Counted from the stretch's first letter, positions 11,595 to 21,710 are shown. The stretch: 64,000 nucleotides of DNA from Wolbachia endosymbiont (group B) of Eucosma cana (GCF_947250645.1 NZ_OX366334.1:310001-374000); one strand, 5' to 3'. The notes: a model not told the origin generated them from the sequence alone. Numbers and translations are program-made.

Positions 11595-12683
11595 ATGCAG
11601 AATGCAGCTTTAGTTTTACAAGATGGCAAGTGCTTTTTGGGAAAATCGATAGGTAAAAAAGGTAAATGTATAGGTGAGGTTTGTTTTACCACTGGTATGA
11701 CCGGGTATCAACATACTATAACCGATCCTTCTTTTGCTGATCAAATAATAGCGTTCACTTTTCCTCATATTGGTAATGTTGGAATAAATCACAAAGATAA
11801 TGAAGGAGAAAAAGTTTTTGCAAGTGGTGTGATTATGCGTGAACTTTCTCCTATGTCTCACTCTTCTTCATATATTAGTTTAAATGATTGGTTGGAGAAA
11901 AATAATGTAGTTGGGATATCGGGAATTGATACTAGAGCTTTGACGAGATATTTGAGAAAACATGGATCTCAAAATGGAATGATATGTCCGTCAAGTGAGG
12001 CACATATATTAGATGAATTGAAGAAATACAAATCTGTAAATGGAATAGAAATAACTAAGAAAGTCAGTTTAAGTAATAACTTTCAAAGCGCTCTTAATGC
12101 AAAATATAGGGTTGTAATTGTTGATTTCGGTGTAAAAAATAGTATAATCTCACGCTTAGTAGAACTTGATTGTACGGTTGAATTAGTCAAACCAGATACA
12201 GGTTTTGCTCACAAAATATTAAGCATGAATCCAGATGGTATAGTGCTTTCAAATGGCCCTGGTGATCCACAAGAGATAGGAGAGAGTGTAATTTCAGAAA
12301 TAGAAATTATTGTGAAATCTAAAATACCAGTTTTTGGTATATGCCTGGGCCATCAATTACTTGCAGTTACTTTGGGGGCAAAGACTGTTAAGATGGATAT
12401 TGGTCATCGAGGGAGTAATCATCCAGTTTATGATCTGGAGAGTAAAAAAGTTGAGATAACTAGCCAAAATCATGGTTTTGTTGTTGATTCAGCTTCTCTT
12501 CCAAGTAACGTTGAAGTTACTCATATTTCTCTATTTGATAATAGTGTAGAGGGAATAATGATGAAGGATTACCTAGTCTTTTCTGCTCAATACCATCCAG
12601 AAGAAGCGCCAGGTACGCATGATTCACATTATTTATTTAGGCGTTTTATTGATAATATTTTGTTATATAAAAGTAAAATCTAA
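11595..12683 (+). CDS. carA: carbamoyl phosphate synthetase small (glutaminase) subunit
   Basis: Hydrolyses glutamine and passes ammonia to CarB to make carbamoyl phosphate for pyrimidine (and arginine) synthesis. 362 residues, normal length. The N-terminal CarA domain includes 'FTTGMTGYQHTITDPSFADQ' and 'GISGIDTRALTRYLR'. The class I glutamine amidotransferase domain carries the nucleophile in 'GICLGHQLLA' (Cys250) and the His-Glu pair in 'YHPEEAPGTHDS' (His334, Glu336), so the triad is intact. carB is not adjacent. A promoter lies upstream and an 11-bp hairpin overlaps the stop codon. Confidence 0.96.
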   Translation: MQNAALVLQDGKCFLGKSIGKKGKCIGEVCFTTGMTGYQHTITDPSFADQIIAFTFPHIGNVGINHKDNEGEKVFASGVIMRELSPMSHSSSYISLNDWLEKNNVVGISGIDTRALTRYLRKHGSQNGMICPSSEAHILDELKKYKSVNGIEITKKVSLSNNFQSALNAKYRVVIVDFGVKNSIISRLVELDCTVELVKPDTGFAHKILSMNPDGIVLSNGPGDPQEIGESVISEIEIIVKSKIPVFGICLGHQLLAVTLGAKTVKMDIGHRGSNHPVYDLESKKVEITSQNHGFVVDSASLPSNVEVTHISLFDNSVEGIMMKDYLVFSAQYHPEEAPGTHDSHYLFRRFIDNILLYKSKI

Positions 12684-12700
12684 CTGAAATCAGTTAGATT
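12677..12700 (+). terminator. terminator overlapping the carA stop codon
   Basis: A perfect 11-bp stem, AATCTAACTGA with TCAGTTAGATT around an AA loop, is followed by 'AGCTTTTATT'. The left arm contains the carA stop codon. It separates carA from the tRNA genes. Confidence 0.65.
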
Positions 12701-12792
12701 AGCTTTTATTACTTGATCTTTTGGATTTGGATGTTTAATATTAGGGATAATAAAACTTAAGTTAAGGTAGTGTTCTCTTAACAGATTTTTGT

Positions 12793-12875
12793 GGAGGAGT
12801 GACCGAGTGGTTAAAGGTAACAGACTGTAAATCTGTCCGCGTGAGCGTACGTAGGTTCGAATCCTACCTCCTCCA
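12793..12875 (+). tRNA. tRNA-Tyr (GTA)
   Basis: An 83-base class II tRNA with a long variable arm. The acceptor stem pairs GGAGGAG with CTCCTCC and the discriminator is A. The anticodon loop CTGTAAA gives GTA. The T arm reads GTAGG-TTCGAAT-CCTAC. CCA is not encoded. It is 4 bases upstream of tRNA-Gly and upstream of tuf. Confidence 0.95.
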
Positions 12876-12879
12876 TTGT

Positions 12880-12950
12880 GCGGGTATAGCTCAATGGTAG
12901 AGCTCTAGCCTTCCAAGCTAGTGACGTGGGTTCGATTCCCACTATCCGCT
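12880..12950 (+). tRNA. tRNA-Gly (TCC)
   Basis: A 71-base tRNA whose acceptor stem pairs GCGGGTA with TATCCGC (one G-T wobble). The anticodon loop CTTCCAA gives TCC. The T arm is GTGGG-TTCGATT-CCCAC. A run of eight T residues follows, which may end the tRNA transcript before tuf. Confidence 0.95.
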
Positions 12951-13028
12951 CTTTTTTTTGTTGTATTTATATAAAATCAACATATTATTTATTGATGTAT
13001 TTGTATTTTAGGTAGAAGAGTTAAAGTT

Positions 13029-14201
13029 ATGACAGCGATAGTAGAAGCATTTGGAAAGCCGCATGTAAACGTGGGAACGATAGGACATGTGGATCATGGG
13101 AAGACAACGTTAACAGCGGCGATAACAAAGCATTATGGTAATTTTGTAGCATATGATCAAATAGATAAAGCGCCAGAAGAAAGAAAGAGAGGTATAACAA
13201 TAGCAACAGCGCATGTTGAATATCAAACAGAAAAGAGACACTATGCACACGTTGATTGCCCTGGACATGCTGATTATGTAAAGAATATGATAGTAGGTGC
13301 AGCACAGATGGATGCAGCGATATTGGTAGTGTCAGGGGTTGATGGGCCGATGCCACAAACGAGAGAGCATATATTGCTGGCAAAACAGGTGGGTGTTGGA
13401 TATATCGTGGTATATATAAATAAAGCTGATGTTGCTGATGCTGATATGATAGATTTGGTAGAAATGGAAGTGAGAGAGTTGCTGAGTAAGTATGGATTTC
13501 CAGGTGATGAAGTGCCTGTGATAGTTGGGTCTGCGTTAAAAGCATTAGAGGATGATGGTAGTGAGTATGGAAAGAAATCAATAGATAAATTGATGGAGAA
13601 GTTAGATGAGTATGTGGCAGTACCTCCAAGGCCTGTAGATTTGCCGTTTTTGTTGCCAATAGAAGATGTATTTTCAATATCGGGCCGAGGAACGGTAGTA
13701 ACAGGAAGAATAGAGAAGGGGGAGATAAAGGCAGGGGATGAGATAGAGATAATAGGTCTGAAAGCGACGCAAAAGACGATATGTACTGGTGTTGAGATGT
13801 TTAAGAAGTTGCTAGATAAGGGAAGTGCAGGACTCAATGTAGGAATACTACTAAGAGGAACAAAGAGAGAAGAAGTGGAGAGAGGGCAAGTATTGGCAAA
13901 ACCAGGGACAATAACCCCGCATAAGAAATTTAATGCGGAGGTGTATATATTGAAGAAAGAAGAAGGAGGAAGGCATACACCATTTTTTGGAAATTATCAG
14001 CCACAGTTTTATTTAAGGACAACGGATGTAACTGGGAGCATAAAATTGCTAGATGGAAAGGAGATGGTAATGCCAGGGGATAATGTAAGTATAGAAGTGG
14101 AATTGCAAGTACCAATAGCAATGGATAAAGGATTGCGTTTTGCGATAAGAGAAGGTGGTAGAACTGTTGGTTCTGGTGTTGTTTCGGAAATTTTAGAATG
14201 A
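13029..14201 (+). CDS. tuf: elongation factor Tu
   Basis: A GTPase that carries aminoacyl-tRNA to the ribosomal A site. 390 residues. G1 'GHVDHGKT' (about 19-26), switch region with '[14 protein letters not shown]', G3 'DCPGH', G4 'NKAD', then beta-barrel domains II and III ('[13 protein letters not shown]', '[15 protein letters not shown]'). It heads the S10 ribosomal operon, and its TGA overlaps the upstream ATG candidate of rpsJ. Base usage differs by eye from the following genes: more GCG, ACG and ATA codons, as expected for a highly expressed gene or one converted against a second tuf copy. A second copy would lie outside this window. Confidence 0.97.
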   Translation: MTAIVEAFGKPHVNVGTIGHVDHGKTTLTAAITKHYGNFVAYDQIDKAPEERKRGITIATAHVEYQTEKRHYAHVDCPGHADYVKNMIVGAAQMDAAILVVSGVDGPMPQTREHILLAKQVGVGYIVVYINKADVADADMIDLVEMEVRELLSKYGFPGDEVPVIVGSALKALEDDGSEYGKKSIDKLMEKLDEYVAVPPRPVDLPFLLPIEDVFSISGRGTVVTGRIEKGEIKAGDEIEIIGLKATQKTICTGVEMFKKLLDKGSAGLNVGILLRGTKREEVERGQVLAKPGTITPHKKFNAEVYILKKEEGGRHTPFFGNYQPQFYLRTTDVTGSIKLLDGKEMVMPGDNVSIEVELQVPIAMDKGLRFAIREGGRTVGSGVVSEILE

Positions 14202-14215
14202 GTATAGTAACTAAG

Positions 14216-14536
14216 ATGAAGCAAGATATATATATTAGAATTAAAGCTTTCGATTGTTCTTTATTGGAAAAGTGTATTCGGGAGTTTATTGATCAATTAA
14301 AGCAGTTTAATGCAGATTTATCTGGTCCGATTGCGTTGCCAAGAAAAGATTCTAAATTTATTGTTAATAGGTCTCCTCATGTTGATAAAAAATCTCGCGA
14401 GCAATTTGAAATGAGAATTTCTAAGCGGTTAATTATTGTACATAATCCTACTTCTACTATGATGAAGATGCTTGCAGATTTATCTTTTTCTGCTGGTGTA
14501 GAAGTGGATTTAAAGGTTAAGGAAGTTAATATTTAG
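14216..14536 (+). CDS. rpsJ: 30S ribosomal protein S10
   Basis: Small-subunit head protein, also NusE in antitermination complexes. The start is taken at ATG 14216 because MKQDIYIRIKAFD aligns with the family N terminus; an in-frame ATG at 14198 overlaps the tuf stop and would add six residues. The product is about 106 residues. 'GPIALPRKDSKFIVNRSPHV' and 'KSREQFEMRISKRLI' are S10 signatures. First ribosomal protein gene of the S10 cluster. Confidence 0.95.
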   Translation: MKQDIYIRIKAFDCSLLEKCIREFIDQLKQFNADLSGPIALPRKDSKFIVNRSPHVDKKSREQFEMRISKRLIIVHNPTSTMMKMLADLSFSAGVEVDLKVKEVNI

Positions 14537-14545
14537 GAAAAGAAA

Positions 14546-15268
14546 ATGAAGAGAATAAATTCGCTTAGGAGAGTTGGTTTATTAATGACTAATGTTGGCC
14601 ATACTGCTATGTATTTTGATAATAGTCGCATGGCTGTAACTTTACTGCATCTCAGCGAAACTTGTATTATCGATATAAAAGGACAAGATAAATGTGGCTA
14701 CAATTCAGTCATTTTAGGCACGGGGGATTTAAAAAAAATAGCAAAACCTCAGTTGGAATATTTAAAGAAAAAGGGTATAAATAGTAAATGTAAATTATAC
14801 GAAAGTAGATTAATTGATCTATTAGGAATAGAATGTGGTAAAAAGGTGGGGGTTAATCATTTTGTAGTTGGTCAATATCTTGATATTACGGGTTATTCTT
14901 TAGGTAAAGGGTTTGCTGGTGTGATGAAGCGGCATAACTTCAGTGGGCTTAGGGCATCTCATGGTGTTTCTATTGCTCATAGATCGCAAGGTTCTACTGG
15001 TCAATGTCAAGATCCTGGTAGAGTATTCAAGGGGAAGAAGATGGCTGGTCATTTAGGTAATAGCAGAGTAACTGTACAGAATATGAAAATATTATCCATT
15101 GATTATGAAAATAGCATAATTGCTGTAAAGGGTAATAATGTTCCTGGATTTAAAAACTCTTATGTTTTTGTGAGAGATGCAGTTAAAAAGCCTTTACATA
15201 AAGATGTTCCTTTTCCAGTAGGTCTGCTGTTGAATACGAGTGATGATGCTAATAATTTGGTGAGTTAG
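14546..15268 (+). CDS. rplC: 50S ribosomal protein L3
   Basis: Early-assembly large-subunit protein near the peptidyl-transferase centre. At 240 residues it is longer than the E. coli protein (about 209). Recognisable parts are 'RRVGLLMTNVGHTAMYFD' at the N terminus, 'VVGQYLDITGYSLGKGFAGV', 'HNFSGLRASHGVSIAHRSQG', and 'DPGRVFKGKKMAGHLGNSRV'. It sits between rpsJ and rplD in standard S10 order. Confidence 0.95.
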   Translation: MKRINSLRRVGLLMTNVGHTAMYFDNSRMAVTLLHLSETCIIDIKGQDKCGYNSVILGTGDLKKIAKPQLEYLKKKGINSKCKLYESRLIDLLGIECGKKVGVNHFVVGQYLDITGYSLGKGFAGVMKRHNFSGLRASHGVSIAHRSQGSTGQCQDPGRVFKGKKMAGHLGNSRVTVQNMKILSIDYENSIIAVKGNNVPGFKNSYVFVRDAVKKPLHKDVPFPVGLLLNTSDDANNLVS

Positions 15269-15270
15269 TT

Positions 15271-15885
15271 ATGGAATGTGAATTAGTTGATCTATCTAAT
15301 AATAATGTAGGTAGTGTTGAGCTTAATCCCTTGATATTTTCTGCCAAGCAAAAATTGAGTATTTTGCATGATATAGTGAGATGGCAATTAGCAAAGAGAA
15401 GAGTTGGTGCTCATAAAACAAAGGGTATCAGTGATGTTTCTGGTACAACAGCTAAACCGTATGGTCAAAAACGTACCGGTAGGGCGAGACAGGGGAGCTT
15501 GCGATCTCCTCAATTTAGGGGTGGTGGAATTATTTTTGGCCCTGTTGTGAGGAGTCATGCTTATTCTCTTAATAAAAAAGTACGCAAATTTGGTTTGAAA
15601 ATTGCTTTATCTCTAAAATATTTAAACAATCAAATTATTGTTCTTGATAGTTTAAATGTTGATGTGAAGAAAACATCTAAAATGTGTGAATATATTAAAA
15701 ATTTTAAATTTTCTTCTTTTTTAATAGTTGGTGATTATGGAGATGATTTATTGCGTGCTGCTAAAAATTTGCACTATGTAGATTTAATCAAACCTATTGG
15801 GTTAAATGTTTTTGATATATTGAATCACGAATGCGTGATGTTAACAAAGGACACTTTAAAGCATCTTGAAGGTAGATTGTTATGA
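15271..15885 (+). CDS. rplD: 50S ribosomal protein L4
   Basis: Large-subunit protein lining the exit tunnel; in E. coli it also autoregulates the S10 operon, which cannot be judged here. 204 residues, with the extended loop 'RRVGAHKTKGISDVSGTTAK' and 'RTGRARQGSLRSPQFRGGG'. It starts 2 bases after rplC; its TGA overlaps the rplW ATG, indicating translational coupling. Confidence 0.95.
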   Translation: MECELVDLSNNNVGSVELNPLIFSAKQKLSILHDIVRWQLAKRRVGAHKTKGISDVSGTTAKPYGQKRTGRARQGSLRSPQFRGGGIIFGPVVRSHAYSLNKKVRKFGLKIALSLKYLNNQIIVLDSLNVDVKKTSKMCEYIKNFKFSSFLIVGDYGDDLLRAAKNLHYVDLIKPIGLNVFDILNHECVMLTKDTLKHLEGRLL

Positions 15886-16169
15886 TTAAATATAATAATA
15901 TAATAAAATCTTCTATAATCACAGAAAAGGCTTCTCTTTTAAGAGAGAAGTTTAATAAATACTCTTTGTATGTTTTTGTAAATGTAAATAAGCGTCAAAT
16001 AAAATCGGCAATAGAGTCTTTATTTAATGTCAAAACTTCTTCTATAAATGTTATTAGAATTAAACCTAAATATAGACGTTTCAGGGGTGTGATTGGTTGT
16101 AAAAAACAGAGAAAAAAGGTTTATTTTTCTTTGATAGATGGTCAAAAATTAGATATAATAAGCGTTTAA
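15882..16169 (+). CDS. rplW: 50S ribosomal protein L23
   Basis: Exit-tunnel rim protein that docks SRP and trigger factor. 95 residues with '[20 protein letters not shown]' and '[20 protein letters not shown]', both typical. Starts inside the rplD stop (ATGA overlap) and ends 1 base before rplB. Confidence 0.94.
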   Translation: MIKYNNIIKSSIITEKASLLREKFNKYSLYVFVNVNKRQIKSAIESLFNVKTSSINVIRIKPKYRRFRGVIGCKKQRKKVYFSLIDGQKLDIISV

Positions 16170-16170
16170 T

Positions 16171-16995
16171 ATGGGTATGAAATTTTTTAATCCTGTTACT
16201 CCGTCTTCTCGTGGGACTATATTAATAAGTAAAGTTGGTTTATCAAAAGATAAGCCGGAGAAGTCTCTTGTATTTGGTAAGAAATCCAGTGGTGGAAGAA
16301 ATAATCATGGTAGAATTACAATTCGTCACAGGGGTGGTGGTCACAAGAAGAAGTATAGAGTTATAGATTTTAAACGTAATAGAAGTGATCAGGGTATAGT
16401 TGAGAAAATAGAGTATGATCCAAATAGAAGTGGGTTTTTAGCATTAATATCATATAAGAAAGATGATATTAAATCTTATATATTAGCTCCTCAAGGTATG
16501 AAGCCTGGTGATATTGTGACAGCTGGAGATGATGCTGATATTCTGCCAGGTAATTGTTTGTTGTTGAAATATATACCTGTTGGTTCTTTTGTTCATAACG
16601 TTGAATTAAAGCCAGGTGGTGGTGCTGTAATTGCTAGAGCTGCGGGTTGTTGTGCGCAAATTGTTGGTCGTGATGGTCAATATGTTTTATTGCGGCTTAG
16701 ATCTGGTCAAGTTAGGTTGATTTTATCTTCTTGTAAAGCTACTATTGGTGTAGTGTCTAATCTTGATCATAAGAATAGAAAGCTGGGTAAGGCTGGAAGA
16801 AGTAGGTGGCTTGGAATTAGACCTGCTGTGCGTGGAGTTGCAATGAATCCGATTGACCACCCTCATGGAGGTGGAGAGGGAAAAACTTCTGGTGGTCGTC
16901 ATCCTGTTACTCCTTGGGGTATTGCAACAAAAGGAAAGAAAACTAGGAAAAAAAATAAATCTAGTGATAAGTATATAAAAAAATTGAAAGGTTAA
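16171..16995 (+). CDS. rplB: 50S ribosomal protein L2
   Basis: A primary rRNA-binding protein needed for subunit joining and peptidyl transfer. 274 residues. '[20 protein letters not shown]' near the N terminus, '[20 protein letters not shown]', '[20 protein letters not shown]' near the C terminus including the conserved HPHGGG, then a very basic tail ([20 protein letters not shown]). Confidence 0.97.
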   Translation: MGMKFFNPVTPSSRGTILISKVGLSKDKPEKSLVFGKKSSGGRNNHGRITIRHRGGGHKKKYRVIDFKRNRSDQGIVEKIEYDPNRSGFLALISYKKDDIKSYILAPQGMKPGDIVTAGDDADILPGNCLLLKYIPVGSFVHNVELKPGGGAVIARAAGCCAQIVGRDGQYVLLRLRSGQVRLILSSCKATIGVVSNLDHKNRKLGKAGRSRWLGIRPAVRGVAMNPIDHPHGGGEGKTSGGRHPVTPWGIATKGKKTRKKNKSSDKYIKKLKG

Positions 16996-16998
16996 TTT

Positions 16999-17283
16999 AT
17001 GAGTAGATCTGTATGGAAACCACCTTTTTTACACCCATCTGTACTAAGATTAGTTCAGAGAGCTTTAAAAGAGGGTTCTATTAATAAGGTGATAAAAATT
17101 CATTCCAGGGCTTCTGTAATTCTTCCTAATTGTTTGGGTTTAAAGTTTGCTGTTTATAATGGTAAAGATTACATTCCTGTTAGTGTTGATAACCAGAATA
17201 TGATAGGTCATAAATTTGGTGAATTTTCACCTACTCGTAAATTTACTGGGCACGGTGGTGATAAAAAGGCAACAAGAAGATAG
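16999..17283 (+). CDS. rpsS: 30S ribosomal protein S19
   Basis: Small-subunit head protein contacting S13 and 16S rRNA. 94 residues with [13 protein letters not shown], '[20 protein letters not shown]', and '[20 protein letters not shown]', the S19 signature. Short 3-base gap from rplB. Confidence 0.96.
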   Translation: MSRSVWKPPFLHPSVLRLVQRALKEGSINKVIKIHSRASVILPNCLGLKFAVYNGKDYIPVSVDNQNMIGHKFGEFSPTRKFTGHGGDKKATRR

Positions 17284-17292
17284 GTAATTGAT

Positions 17293-17643
17293 ATGAAAAG
17301 TAGGGATATAATAGTTGAGGCTGGTTCTAGGGTTTTAAGATCAACTCCTCGCAAATTGAATTTGGTTGCTGGTTTAGTACGTAATAAAAAAGTTTCTTTT
17401 GCTAGTGTACAATTAAGATTTTGTAAAAAAAAAGCTGCTGGTTTTATAATGAAGGTGTTGAATTCTGCAATTGCTAATGCTCAAAATAATTATGGATTGA
17501 ACATTGATAATTTATATATAAAGGAAATTTTAATAGGCAAGTCTCTTACTTTGCGTAGAGTATATCCAAAAGCTATGGGTAAGGCTAATAGAATGAGTAA
17601 ATTTTATAGCAATATAACTATAAAATTGAAAGAAATTGTATAA
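17293..17643 (+). CDS. rplV: 50S ribosomal protein L22
   Basis: Exit-tunnel protein. 116 residues with '[20 protein letters not shown]' and '[20 protein letters not shown]', and the tunnel-loop region '[20 protein letters not shown]'. Lies in standard order between rpsS and rpsC. Confidence 0.95.
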   Translation: MKSRDIIVEAGSRVLRSTPRKLNLVAGLVRNKKVSFASVQLRFCKKKAAGFIMKVLNSAIANAQNNYGLNIDNLYIKEILIGKSLTLRRVYPKAMGKANRMSKFYSNITIKLKEIV

Positions 17644-17682
17644 TTTATAGAAATGGAAAATTAATAAGGAAAGTGTAAAAAT

Positions 17683-18303
17683 ATGGGACAGAAGGTTAAT
17701 CCTAAAGTATTTAGATTGCAAGTAAATAGTAATACCTGGGATTCTATTTGGTGTGCTACAGACGATTATAAACAGAAATTACATCACGATCTATTTATTC
17801 GCAGCTATATAAATGAATCCTTTAAGCATGCTGGTATTTCTAAAGTAATTATAGAGCGTACAGTTAATTTAACGTCTGTAATAATACATTCTTCTAAGCC
17901 TGGAGTTATAATAGGTAAGAAAGGTTCGGATATTGAGAAGATAAAGCAAAAAATAGCTAAAAAAGTAGAAAGTAGCGTTGAAGTGAATGTAGTAGGAGTT
18001 AAAAAGTCTGAAATAGATGCAGCTTTAATATCAAAGAGTATTACACATCAGCTAGAAAAAAGGATTTCATGTAGAAGAGCGATGAAAAAAGCTATTCAAA
18101 ATTGTTTGAAGATGGGTGCTAAGGGTATTAAAGTAAGTTGCTCTGGGCGTCTTGGCGGAGCTGAAATAGCTCGTACTGAATGGTACAAAGAAGGTCGCTT
18201 GCCTTTACACACTTTGCGTGCTAATATAGATTATGCTTTTTGTAAAGCAAAAACTATATGTGGTATTATAGGAGTTAAAGTTTGGGTTTATATTGGTAGT
18301 TAA
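17683..18303 (+). CDS. rpsC: 30S ribosomal protein S3
   Basis: Small-subunit protein at the mRNA entry site. 206 residues. [13 protein letters not shown] at the start, the KH domain '[20 protein letters not shown]' with its GxxG, and the C-terminal signature '[20 protein letters not shown]'. A 39-base gap with an AAGGA-like site precedes it. Confidence 0.96.
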   Translation: MGQKVNPKVFRLQVNSNTWDSIWCATDDYKQKLHHDLFIRSYINESFKHAGISKVIIERTVNLTSVIIHSSKPGVIIGKKGSDIEKIKQKIAKKVESSVEVNVVGVKKSEIDAALISKSITHQLEKRISCRRAMKKAIQNCLKMGAKGIKVSCSGRLGGAEIARTEWYKEGRLPLHTLRANIDYAFCKAKTICGIIGVKVWVYIGS

Positions 18304-18314
18304 GGTGTATTGAA

Positions 18315-18728
18315 ATGTTTGTTCCCAAAAAGAGTAAATATAAAAAGGCATTTAAGGGGAGAATTAAGGGTAATGCGAAGGGTGGTAGTACACTATCTTT
18401 TGGCGATTATGGCTTAAAAGCTTTGGAAGCAGGTAAGATTCAGTCTAAGCATATTGAAACTGCAAGGCGTATAATATCTAGAACGTTAAAACGCTCTGGT
18501 AAAGTGTGGATAAGAATTTTTCCTGATACTCCGGTTAGTAAGAAGCCGGCAGATGTGCGTATGGGTAAAGGGAAAGGTAGTGTTGAATTTTGGGTATTTA
18601 AAGCTAAGCCAGGTAGGATTTTGTTTGAAATTAGCAGTGATGTTCCCATGCCTTTAGCAAGGTTGGCGCTTGAAAAAGCGACTGCCAAGCTTCCTATGAA
18701 ATGTAAATTTATATCTAATCATAATTGA
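18315..18728 (+). CDS. rplP: 50S ribosomal protein L16
   Basis: Late-assembly protein near the A-site tRNA elbow. 137 residues with [16 protein letters not shown], '[20 protein letters not shown]', and '[20 protein letters not shown]', a diagnostic L16 stretch. rpmC begins 11 bases after its stop. Confidence 0.96.
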   Translation: MFVPKKSKYKKAFKGRIKGNAKGGSTLSFGDYGLKALEAGKIQSKHIETARRIISRTLKRSGKVWIRIFPDTPVSKKPADVRMGKGKGSVEFWVFKAKPGRILFEISSDVPMPLARLALEKATAKLPMKCKFISNHN

Positions 18729-18739
18729 ATGGAGTTGCA

Positions 18740-18943
18740 ATGGATATAGTTGAAATTGAATCAAAAGCCTCAAAAGAATTGCATGAAATTCTTTTGAGCT
18801 TGAGGAAAGAATTTGTTAATTTGGCTTTTCAAAAAAAACTGGGCCAGTGCAACAATTTTTCGCGTTTTAGCTTAATAAGAAAGAGCATAGCTCGTAGTCT
18901 GACTGTACTAAATAGAAGAAAGAGAGAGGGAAAAAATGCCTAA
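18740..18943 (+). CDS. rpmC: 50S ribosomal protein L29
   Basis: Small helical protein at the exit-tunnel rim. The ATG at 18740 is chosen over an in-frame TTG at 18727-region overlap with rplP; it is preceded by TGGAG. About 67 residues with 'ELHEILLSLRKEFVNLAFQK' and 'NNFSRFSLIRKSIARSLTVL'. Its end overlaps the rpsQ start by 8 bases. Confidence 0.93.
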   Translation: MDIVEIESKASKELHEILLSLRKEFVNLAFQKKLGQCNNFSRFSLIRKSIARSLTVLNRRKREGKNA

Positions 18944-19166
18944 GAAGGTTTTTTGTGGTGTCGTAACTAAGGCTGACTCTGATAAGACTGTAAAGGTTTC
19001 GGTGTTACAAGTGTATAAGGATAGGCTATATAAAAAGGTTATTAAAAAATATAAGAAATACACAGTGCATGACGAAAATAATAGTTGCAAAAAGGGAGAT
19101 AGGGTTTTAATACAGGAACATAAGCCTATTTCTGTTACTAAAAAATGGGTTGTTATCAATAGCTAA
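18936..19166 (+). CDS. rpsQ: 30S ribosomal protein S17
   Basis: Primary 16S rRNA-binding OB-fold protein. 76 residues: MPKKVFCGVVTKADSDKTVK, 'YTVHDENNSCKKGDRVLIQE' and the C-terminal 'HKPISVTKKWVV'. Overlaps rpmC by 8 bases, so the two are coupled. Confidence 0.95.
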   Translation: MPKKVFCGVVTKADSDKTVKVSVLQVYKDRLYKKVIKKYKKYTVHDENNSCKKGDRVLIQEHKPISVTKKWVVINS

Positions 19167-19184
19167 AAAGGAATAGGTATTTAT

Positions 19185-19544
19185 ATGATTCAAAAAAATA
19201 CATTGTTAGAAGTAGCTGATAATTCTGGTGCGCGTGCAGTGCTTTGTATTGGCTTGTTAGGTGGTAGGAAATCTGCATCTGTAGGTGATACGATTATTAT
19301 ATCTACTAAGTCTATTAACCCAAAAGGTAAAGTTGAAAAAGGAAAAGTATATAAAGCAGTTGTTGTTAGAGTAAAAAATAGTGTTAAGAAATCTGATGGT
19401 TCTGTAATTCGTTTTTCTAGCAATGCTGTGGTTTTAATTAATGATCAAGGTGAACCACTTGGCACTCGGGTGTTTGGTCCAGTAAAAAAGTTGTTATCTG
19501 GTTCTTTTATGAAAATAATGTCATTAGCTGATGAGGTTTTATAA
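19185..19544 (+). CDS. rplN: 50S ribosomal protein L14
   Basis: Large-subunit interface protein. 119 residues with [20 protein letters not shown], '[20 protein letters not shown]', '[20 protein letters not shown]' and a normal C terminus. Stop TAA overlaps the first base of the rplX ATG. Confidence 0.96.
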   Translation: MIQKNTLLEVADNSGARAVLCIGLLGGRKSASVGDTIIISTKSINPKGKVEKGKVYKAVVVRVKNSVKKSDGSVIRFSSNAVVLINDQGEPLGTRVFGPVKKLLSGSFMKIMSLADEVL

Positions 19545-19861
19545 TGAGTGCTAAAATAAAAAGTGGTGATGATATTATAGTTTTAACTGGTAAAGATAAG
19601 AGAAAAATTGGTAAGGTAATCAAAGTTATAATACGTGATGCTAAAAAGAAAGTAGTTGTTTCTGGCGTAAATGTGTGTAAGAGACATACTAAACCAAGAG
19701 CTGGTAGTGGTGGTGGTATATTGAATAAAGAGTTAGCTATTGATGTATCCAATGTTGCAATATTGGATCCTAAGTGTAAAACTCCAACTAAAGTAGGATT
19801 TAAGATTATAGATGGTAGAAAAGTGCGTTTTGCAAAAGTTTCTGGAGAAGTGATAGATTAG
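19544..19861 (+). CDS. rplX: 50S ribosomal protein L24
   Basis: Assembly initiator with a KOW motif. 105 residues: '[20 protein letters not shown]' contains the KOW, followed by '[20 protein letters not shown]'. First codon shares a base with the rplN stop. Confidence 0.95.
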   Translation: MSAKIKSGDDIIVLTGKDKRKIGKVIKVIIRDAKKKVVVSGVNVCKRHTKPRAGSGGGILNKELAIDVSNVAILDPKCKTPTKVGFKIIDGRKVRFAKVSGEVID

Positions 19862-19867
19862 GTTGAT

Positions 19868-20404
19868 ATGTTTAAACAATTGTATAAAGATAATATAGTA
19901 AAATCCTTAAAGGATAAGTTTAATTACAGCAATGTAATGCAAGTGCCTAAACTTGTCAAGGTGTGTATCAATATGGGCGTTGGAGATGCTGCTACGGACA
20001 ATAAAGCGATAAATGAGCCATTTGATAATCTACATTTGATTGCTGGGCAAAAGCCTGTGTTAACCTTTGCAAAAAAATCTATTTCTGGTTTCAAAATTAG
20101 AAAAGGTGCAACTGTAGGTTGTAAAGTGACTTTGCGTAGAAATAAAATGTATGAATTCTTAGAAAGATTAATATATATTGCTTTGCCAAGGGAAAAAGAT
20201 TTTAGAGGGTTTAGTGTGAAGCAATTTGATGGTCATGGTAATTTTTCCCTTGGTATCAAGGAGCATATATCATTTTTAGAAATAGACTATGATAAAATAA
20301 GTAAAATTAGAGGTATGGATATTAATATTATAACAAGTGCAGTTAGTGATAAGGAAGCAAAGGAATTATTACTGGCTCTTAAATTCCCTTTTTTTGATAA
20401 TTGA
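19868..20404 (+). CDS. rplE: 50S ribosomal protein L5
   Basis: 5S rRNA-binding protein of the central protuberance. 178 residues with '[20 protein letters not shown]', '[20 protein letters not shown]' and '[20 protein letters not shown]', all family signatures. Confidence 0.96.
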   Translation: MFKQLYKDNIVKSLKDKFNYSNVMQVPKLVKVCINMGVGDAATDNKAINEPFDNLHLIAGQKPVLTFAKKSISGFKIRKGATVGCKVTLRRNKMYEFLERLIYIALPREKDFRGFSVKQFDGHGNFSLGIKEHISFLEIDYDKISKIRGMDINIITSAVSDKEAKELLLALKFPFFDN

Positions 20405-20416
20405 GAGAAAATATAT

Positions 20417-20725
20417 ATGGCAAAAAAATCCATGATACAGAAGAATCTTCGTAGAATAAAGTTATGCGATCAGTATAGGGTGAGAAGAGAAGAATTGAAA
20501 TCTATAATGAATAATAAGGATTTATCTATTGCAAAAAGGTTTGCAGCTCAAATTAAGCTGATTAAAGATTTGCCTAGAGATTGTGCTCAAAGCAGAATTA
20601 GGAATAGATGCGCTTTAACTGGTAGGCCGAGAGCAGTATATAGAAAATTTGGTTTATGTAGGATTGTTTTACGTGATTTGTGTTCTTTTGGACAAGTTCC
20701 AGGGGTTACAAAATCTAGTTGGTAA
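20417..20725 (+). CDS. rpsN: 30S ribosomal protein S14
   Basis: Small-subunit head protein. 102 residues, the long zinc-independent form (no CxxC pairs). [16 protein letters not shown] at the start and '[20 protein letters not shown]' then '[20 protein letters not shown]' at the end. Confidence 0.95.
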   Translation: MAKKSMIQKNLRRIKLCDQYRVRREELKSIMNNKDLSIAKRFAAQIKLIKDLPRDCAQSRIRNRCALTGRPRAVYRKFGLCRIVLRDLCSFGQVPGVTKSSW

Positions 20726-20747
20726 ATGTGATATAAGGAGTGTAATA

Positions 20748-21143
20748 GTGTCGTTATCTGATAGTATTGGTGATTTTTTAACAAGAATACGTAATGCTCA
20801 ATTGGCAATGCATAGGGAAACAAGAGTCCTATTCTCTAAAGTGAATTCTTCTATATTGAAGATCTTAAAAGAGGAAGGGTATATTCTTAATTATAAAAAG
20901 CAAGAGAGTGATAGTGTCCCTTCGCTTGTTGTGCAGTTGAAGTATTATGATAAATCACCTGTGATTAATGATATAGCTAGGGTATCAAAGCCCGGTTGTC
21001 GTTATTATTCTAAGTGTAAGGACATTTCTAAAGCATATAATGGTCTTGGAATTTTTATTATATCTACGCCGAAAGGAGTGATGACCGATTATAATGCACG
21101 TAGATTAAAAGTTGGTGGAGAAGTTTTGTGTCGTGTATTTTAA
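20748..21143 (+). CDS. rpsH: 30S ribosomal protein S8
   Basis: Primary rRNA-binding protein; in E. coli it represses the spc operon. The GTG at 20748 is chosen because it gives the family N terminus ([17 protein letters not shown]) and follows the site ATAAGGAG at 20731-20738. The same frame stays open upstream into rpsN with no biological meaning. 131 residues; the C terminus has '[20 protein letters not shown]' and '[14 protein letters not shown]'. Confidence 0.95.
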   Translation: MSLSDSIGDFLTRIRNAQLAMHRETRVLFSKVNSSILKILKEEGYILNYKKQESDSVPSLVVQLKYYDKSPVINDIARVSKPGCRYYSKCKDISKAYNGLGIFIISTPKGVMTDYNARRLKVGGEVLCRVF

Positions 21144-21159
21144 ATGATAGGAGAAATGT

Positions 21160-21705
21160 ATGTCTCGTATAGGTGCCGCACCTATCAATATTCCTGCTGA
21201 TCTTTCAGTTGAATATAATGATGGTAGGGTATTAATAAGAAGTGTTAGGGCAGAAAAAGAGCTGAACTTGTGTAGTGGCATTCTGTGTCAGATAGTTGAT
21301 AATCAATTGTTACTTTCTGTTGATCAAGGCAGGGATGATTATGATAAAATAAAATCTATATGGGGCACTTATAGAAGTAATATTAATAACATGATTAACG
21401 GTATGGTTAATGATTTTTCTGTTGATCTTGAGATTAATGGTGTAGGGTATAAAGCAGAATGTGATGATAAGTATTTGACTTTATATCTTGGTTATAGTCA
21501 TAATATTAAGTATAAAGTGCCTAAAGACGTTGAGATTAAGTGTATAAAGCCAACTCATTTAGTGATTCGCGGTATGGATAAGCAAAAAGTCTATATGGTG
21601 GCTTCTGATATATGCAAAACTAGAAAATATGATCCTTATAAAGGTAAGGGTATTGTAATAAAAGGCAAATTTATGCTGCGTAAGGTTGTAAATAAAAAGA
21701 AGTAA
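21160..21705 (+). CDS. rplF: 50S ribosomal protein L6
   Basis: Large-subunit protein near the sarcin-ricin loop. 181 residues: MSRIGAAPINIPADLSVEYN, 'VDLEINGVGYKAECDDKYLT', and the C-terminal signature 'TRKYDPYKGKGIVIKGKFML' (variant of the usual PEPYKGKG). Confidence 0.95.
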   Translation: MSRIGAAPINIPADLSVEYNDGRVLIRSVRAEKELNLCSGILCQIVDNQLLLSVDQGRDDYDKIKSIWGTYRSNINNMINGMVNDFSVDLEINGVGYKAECDDKYLTLYLGYSHNIKYKVPKDVEIKCIKPTHLVIRGMDKQKVYMVASDICKTRKYDPYKGKGIVIKGKFMLRKVVNKKK

Positions 21706-21710
21706 TTAAA

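Noticed and set aside
13027..13677. 216-codon open frame antisense to tuf
   Set aside because: Low-complexity Leu/His/Ser translation opposite a strongly conserved gene; a by-product of tuf codon bias.
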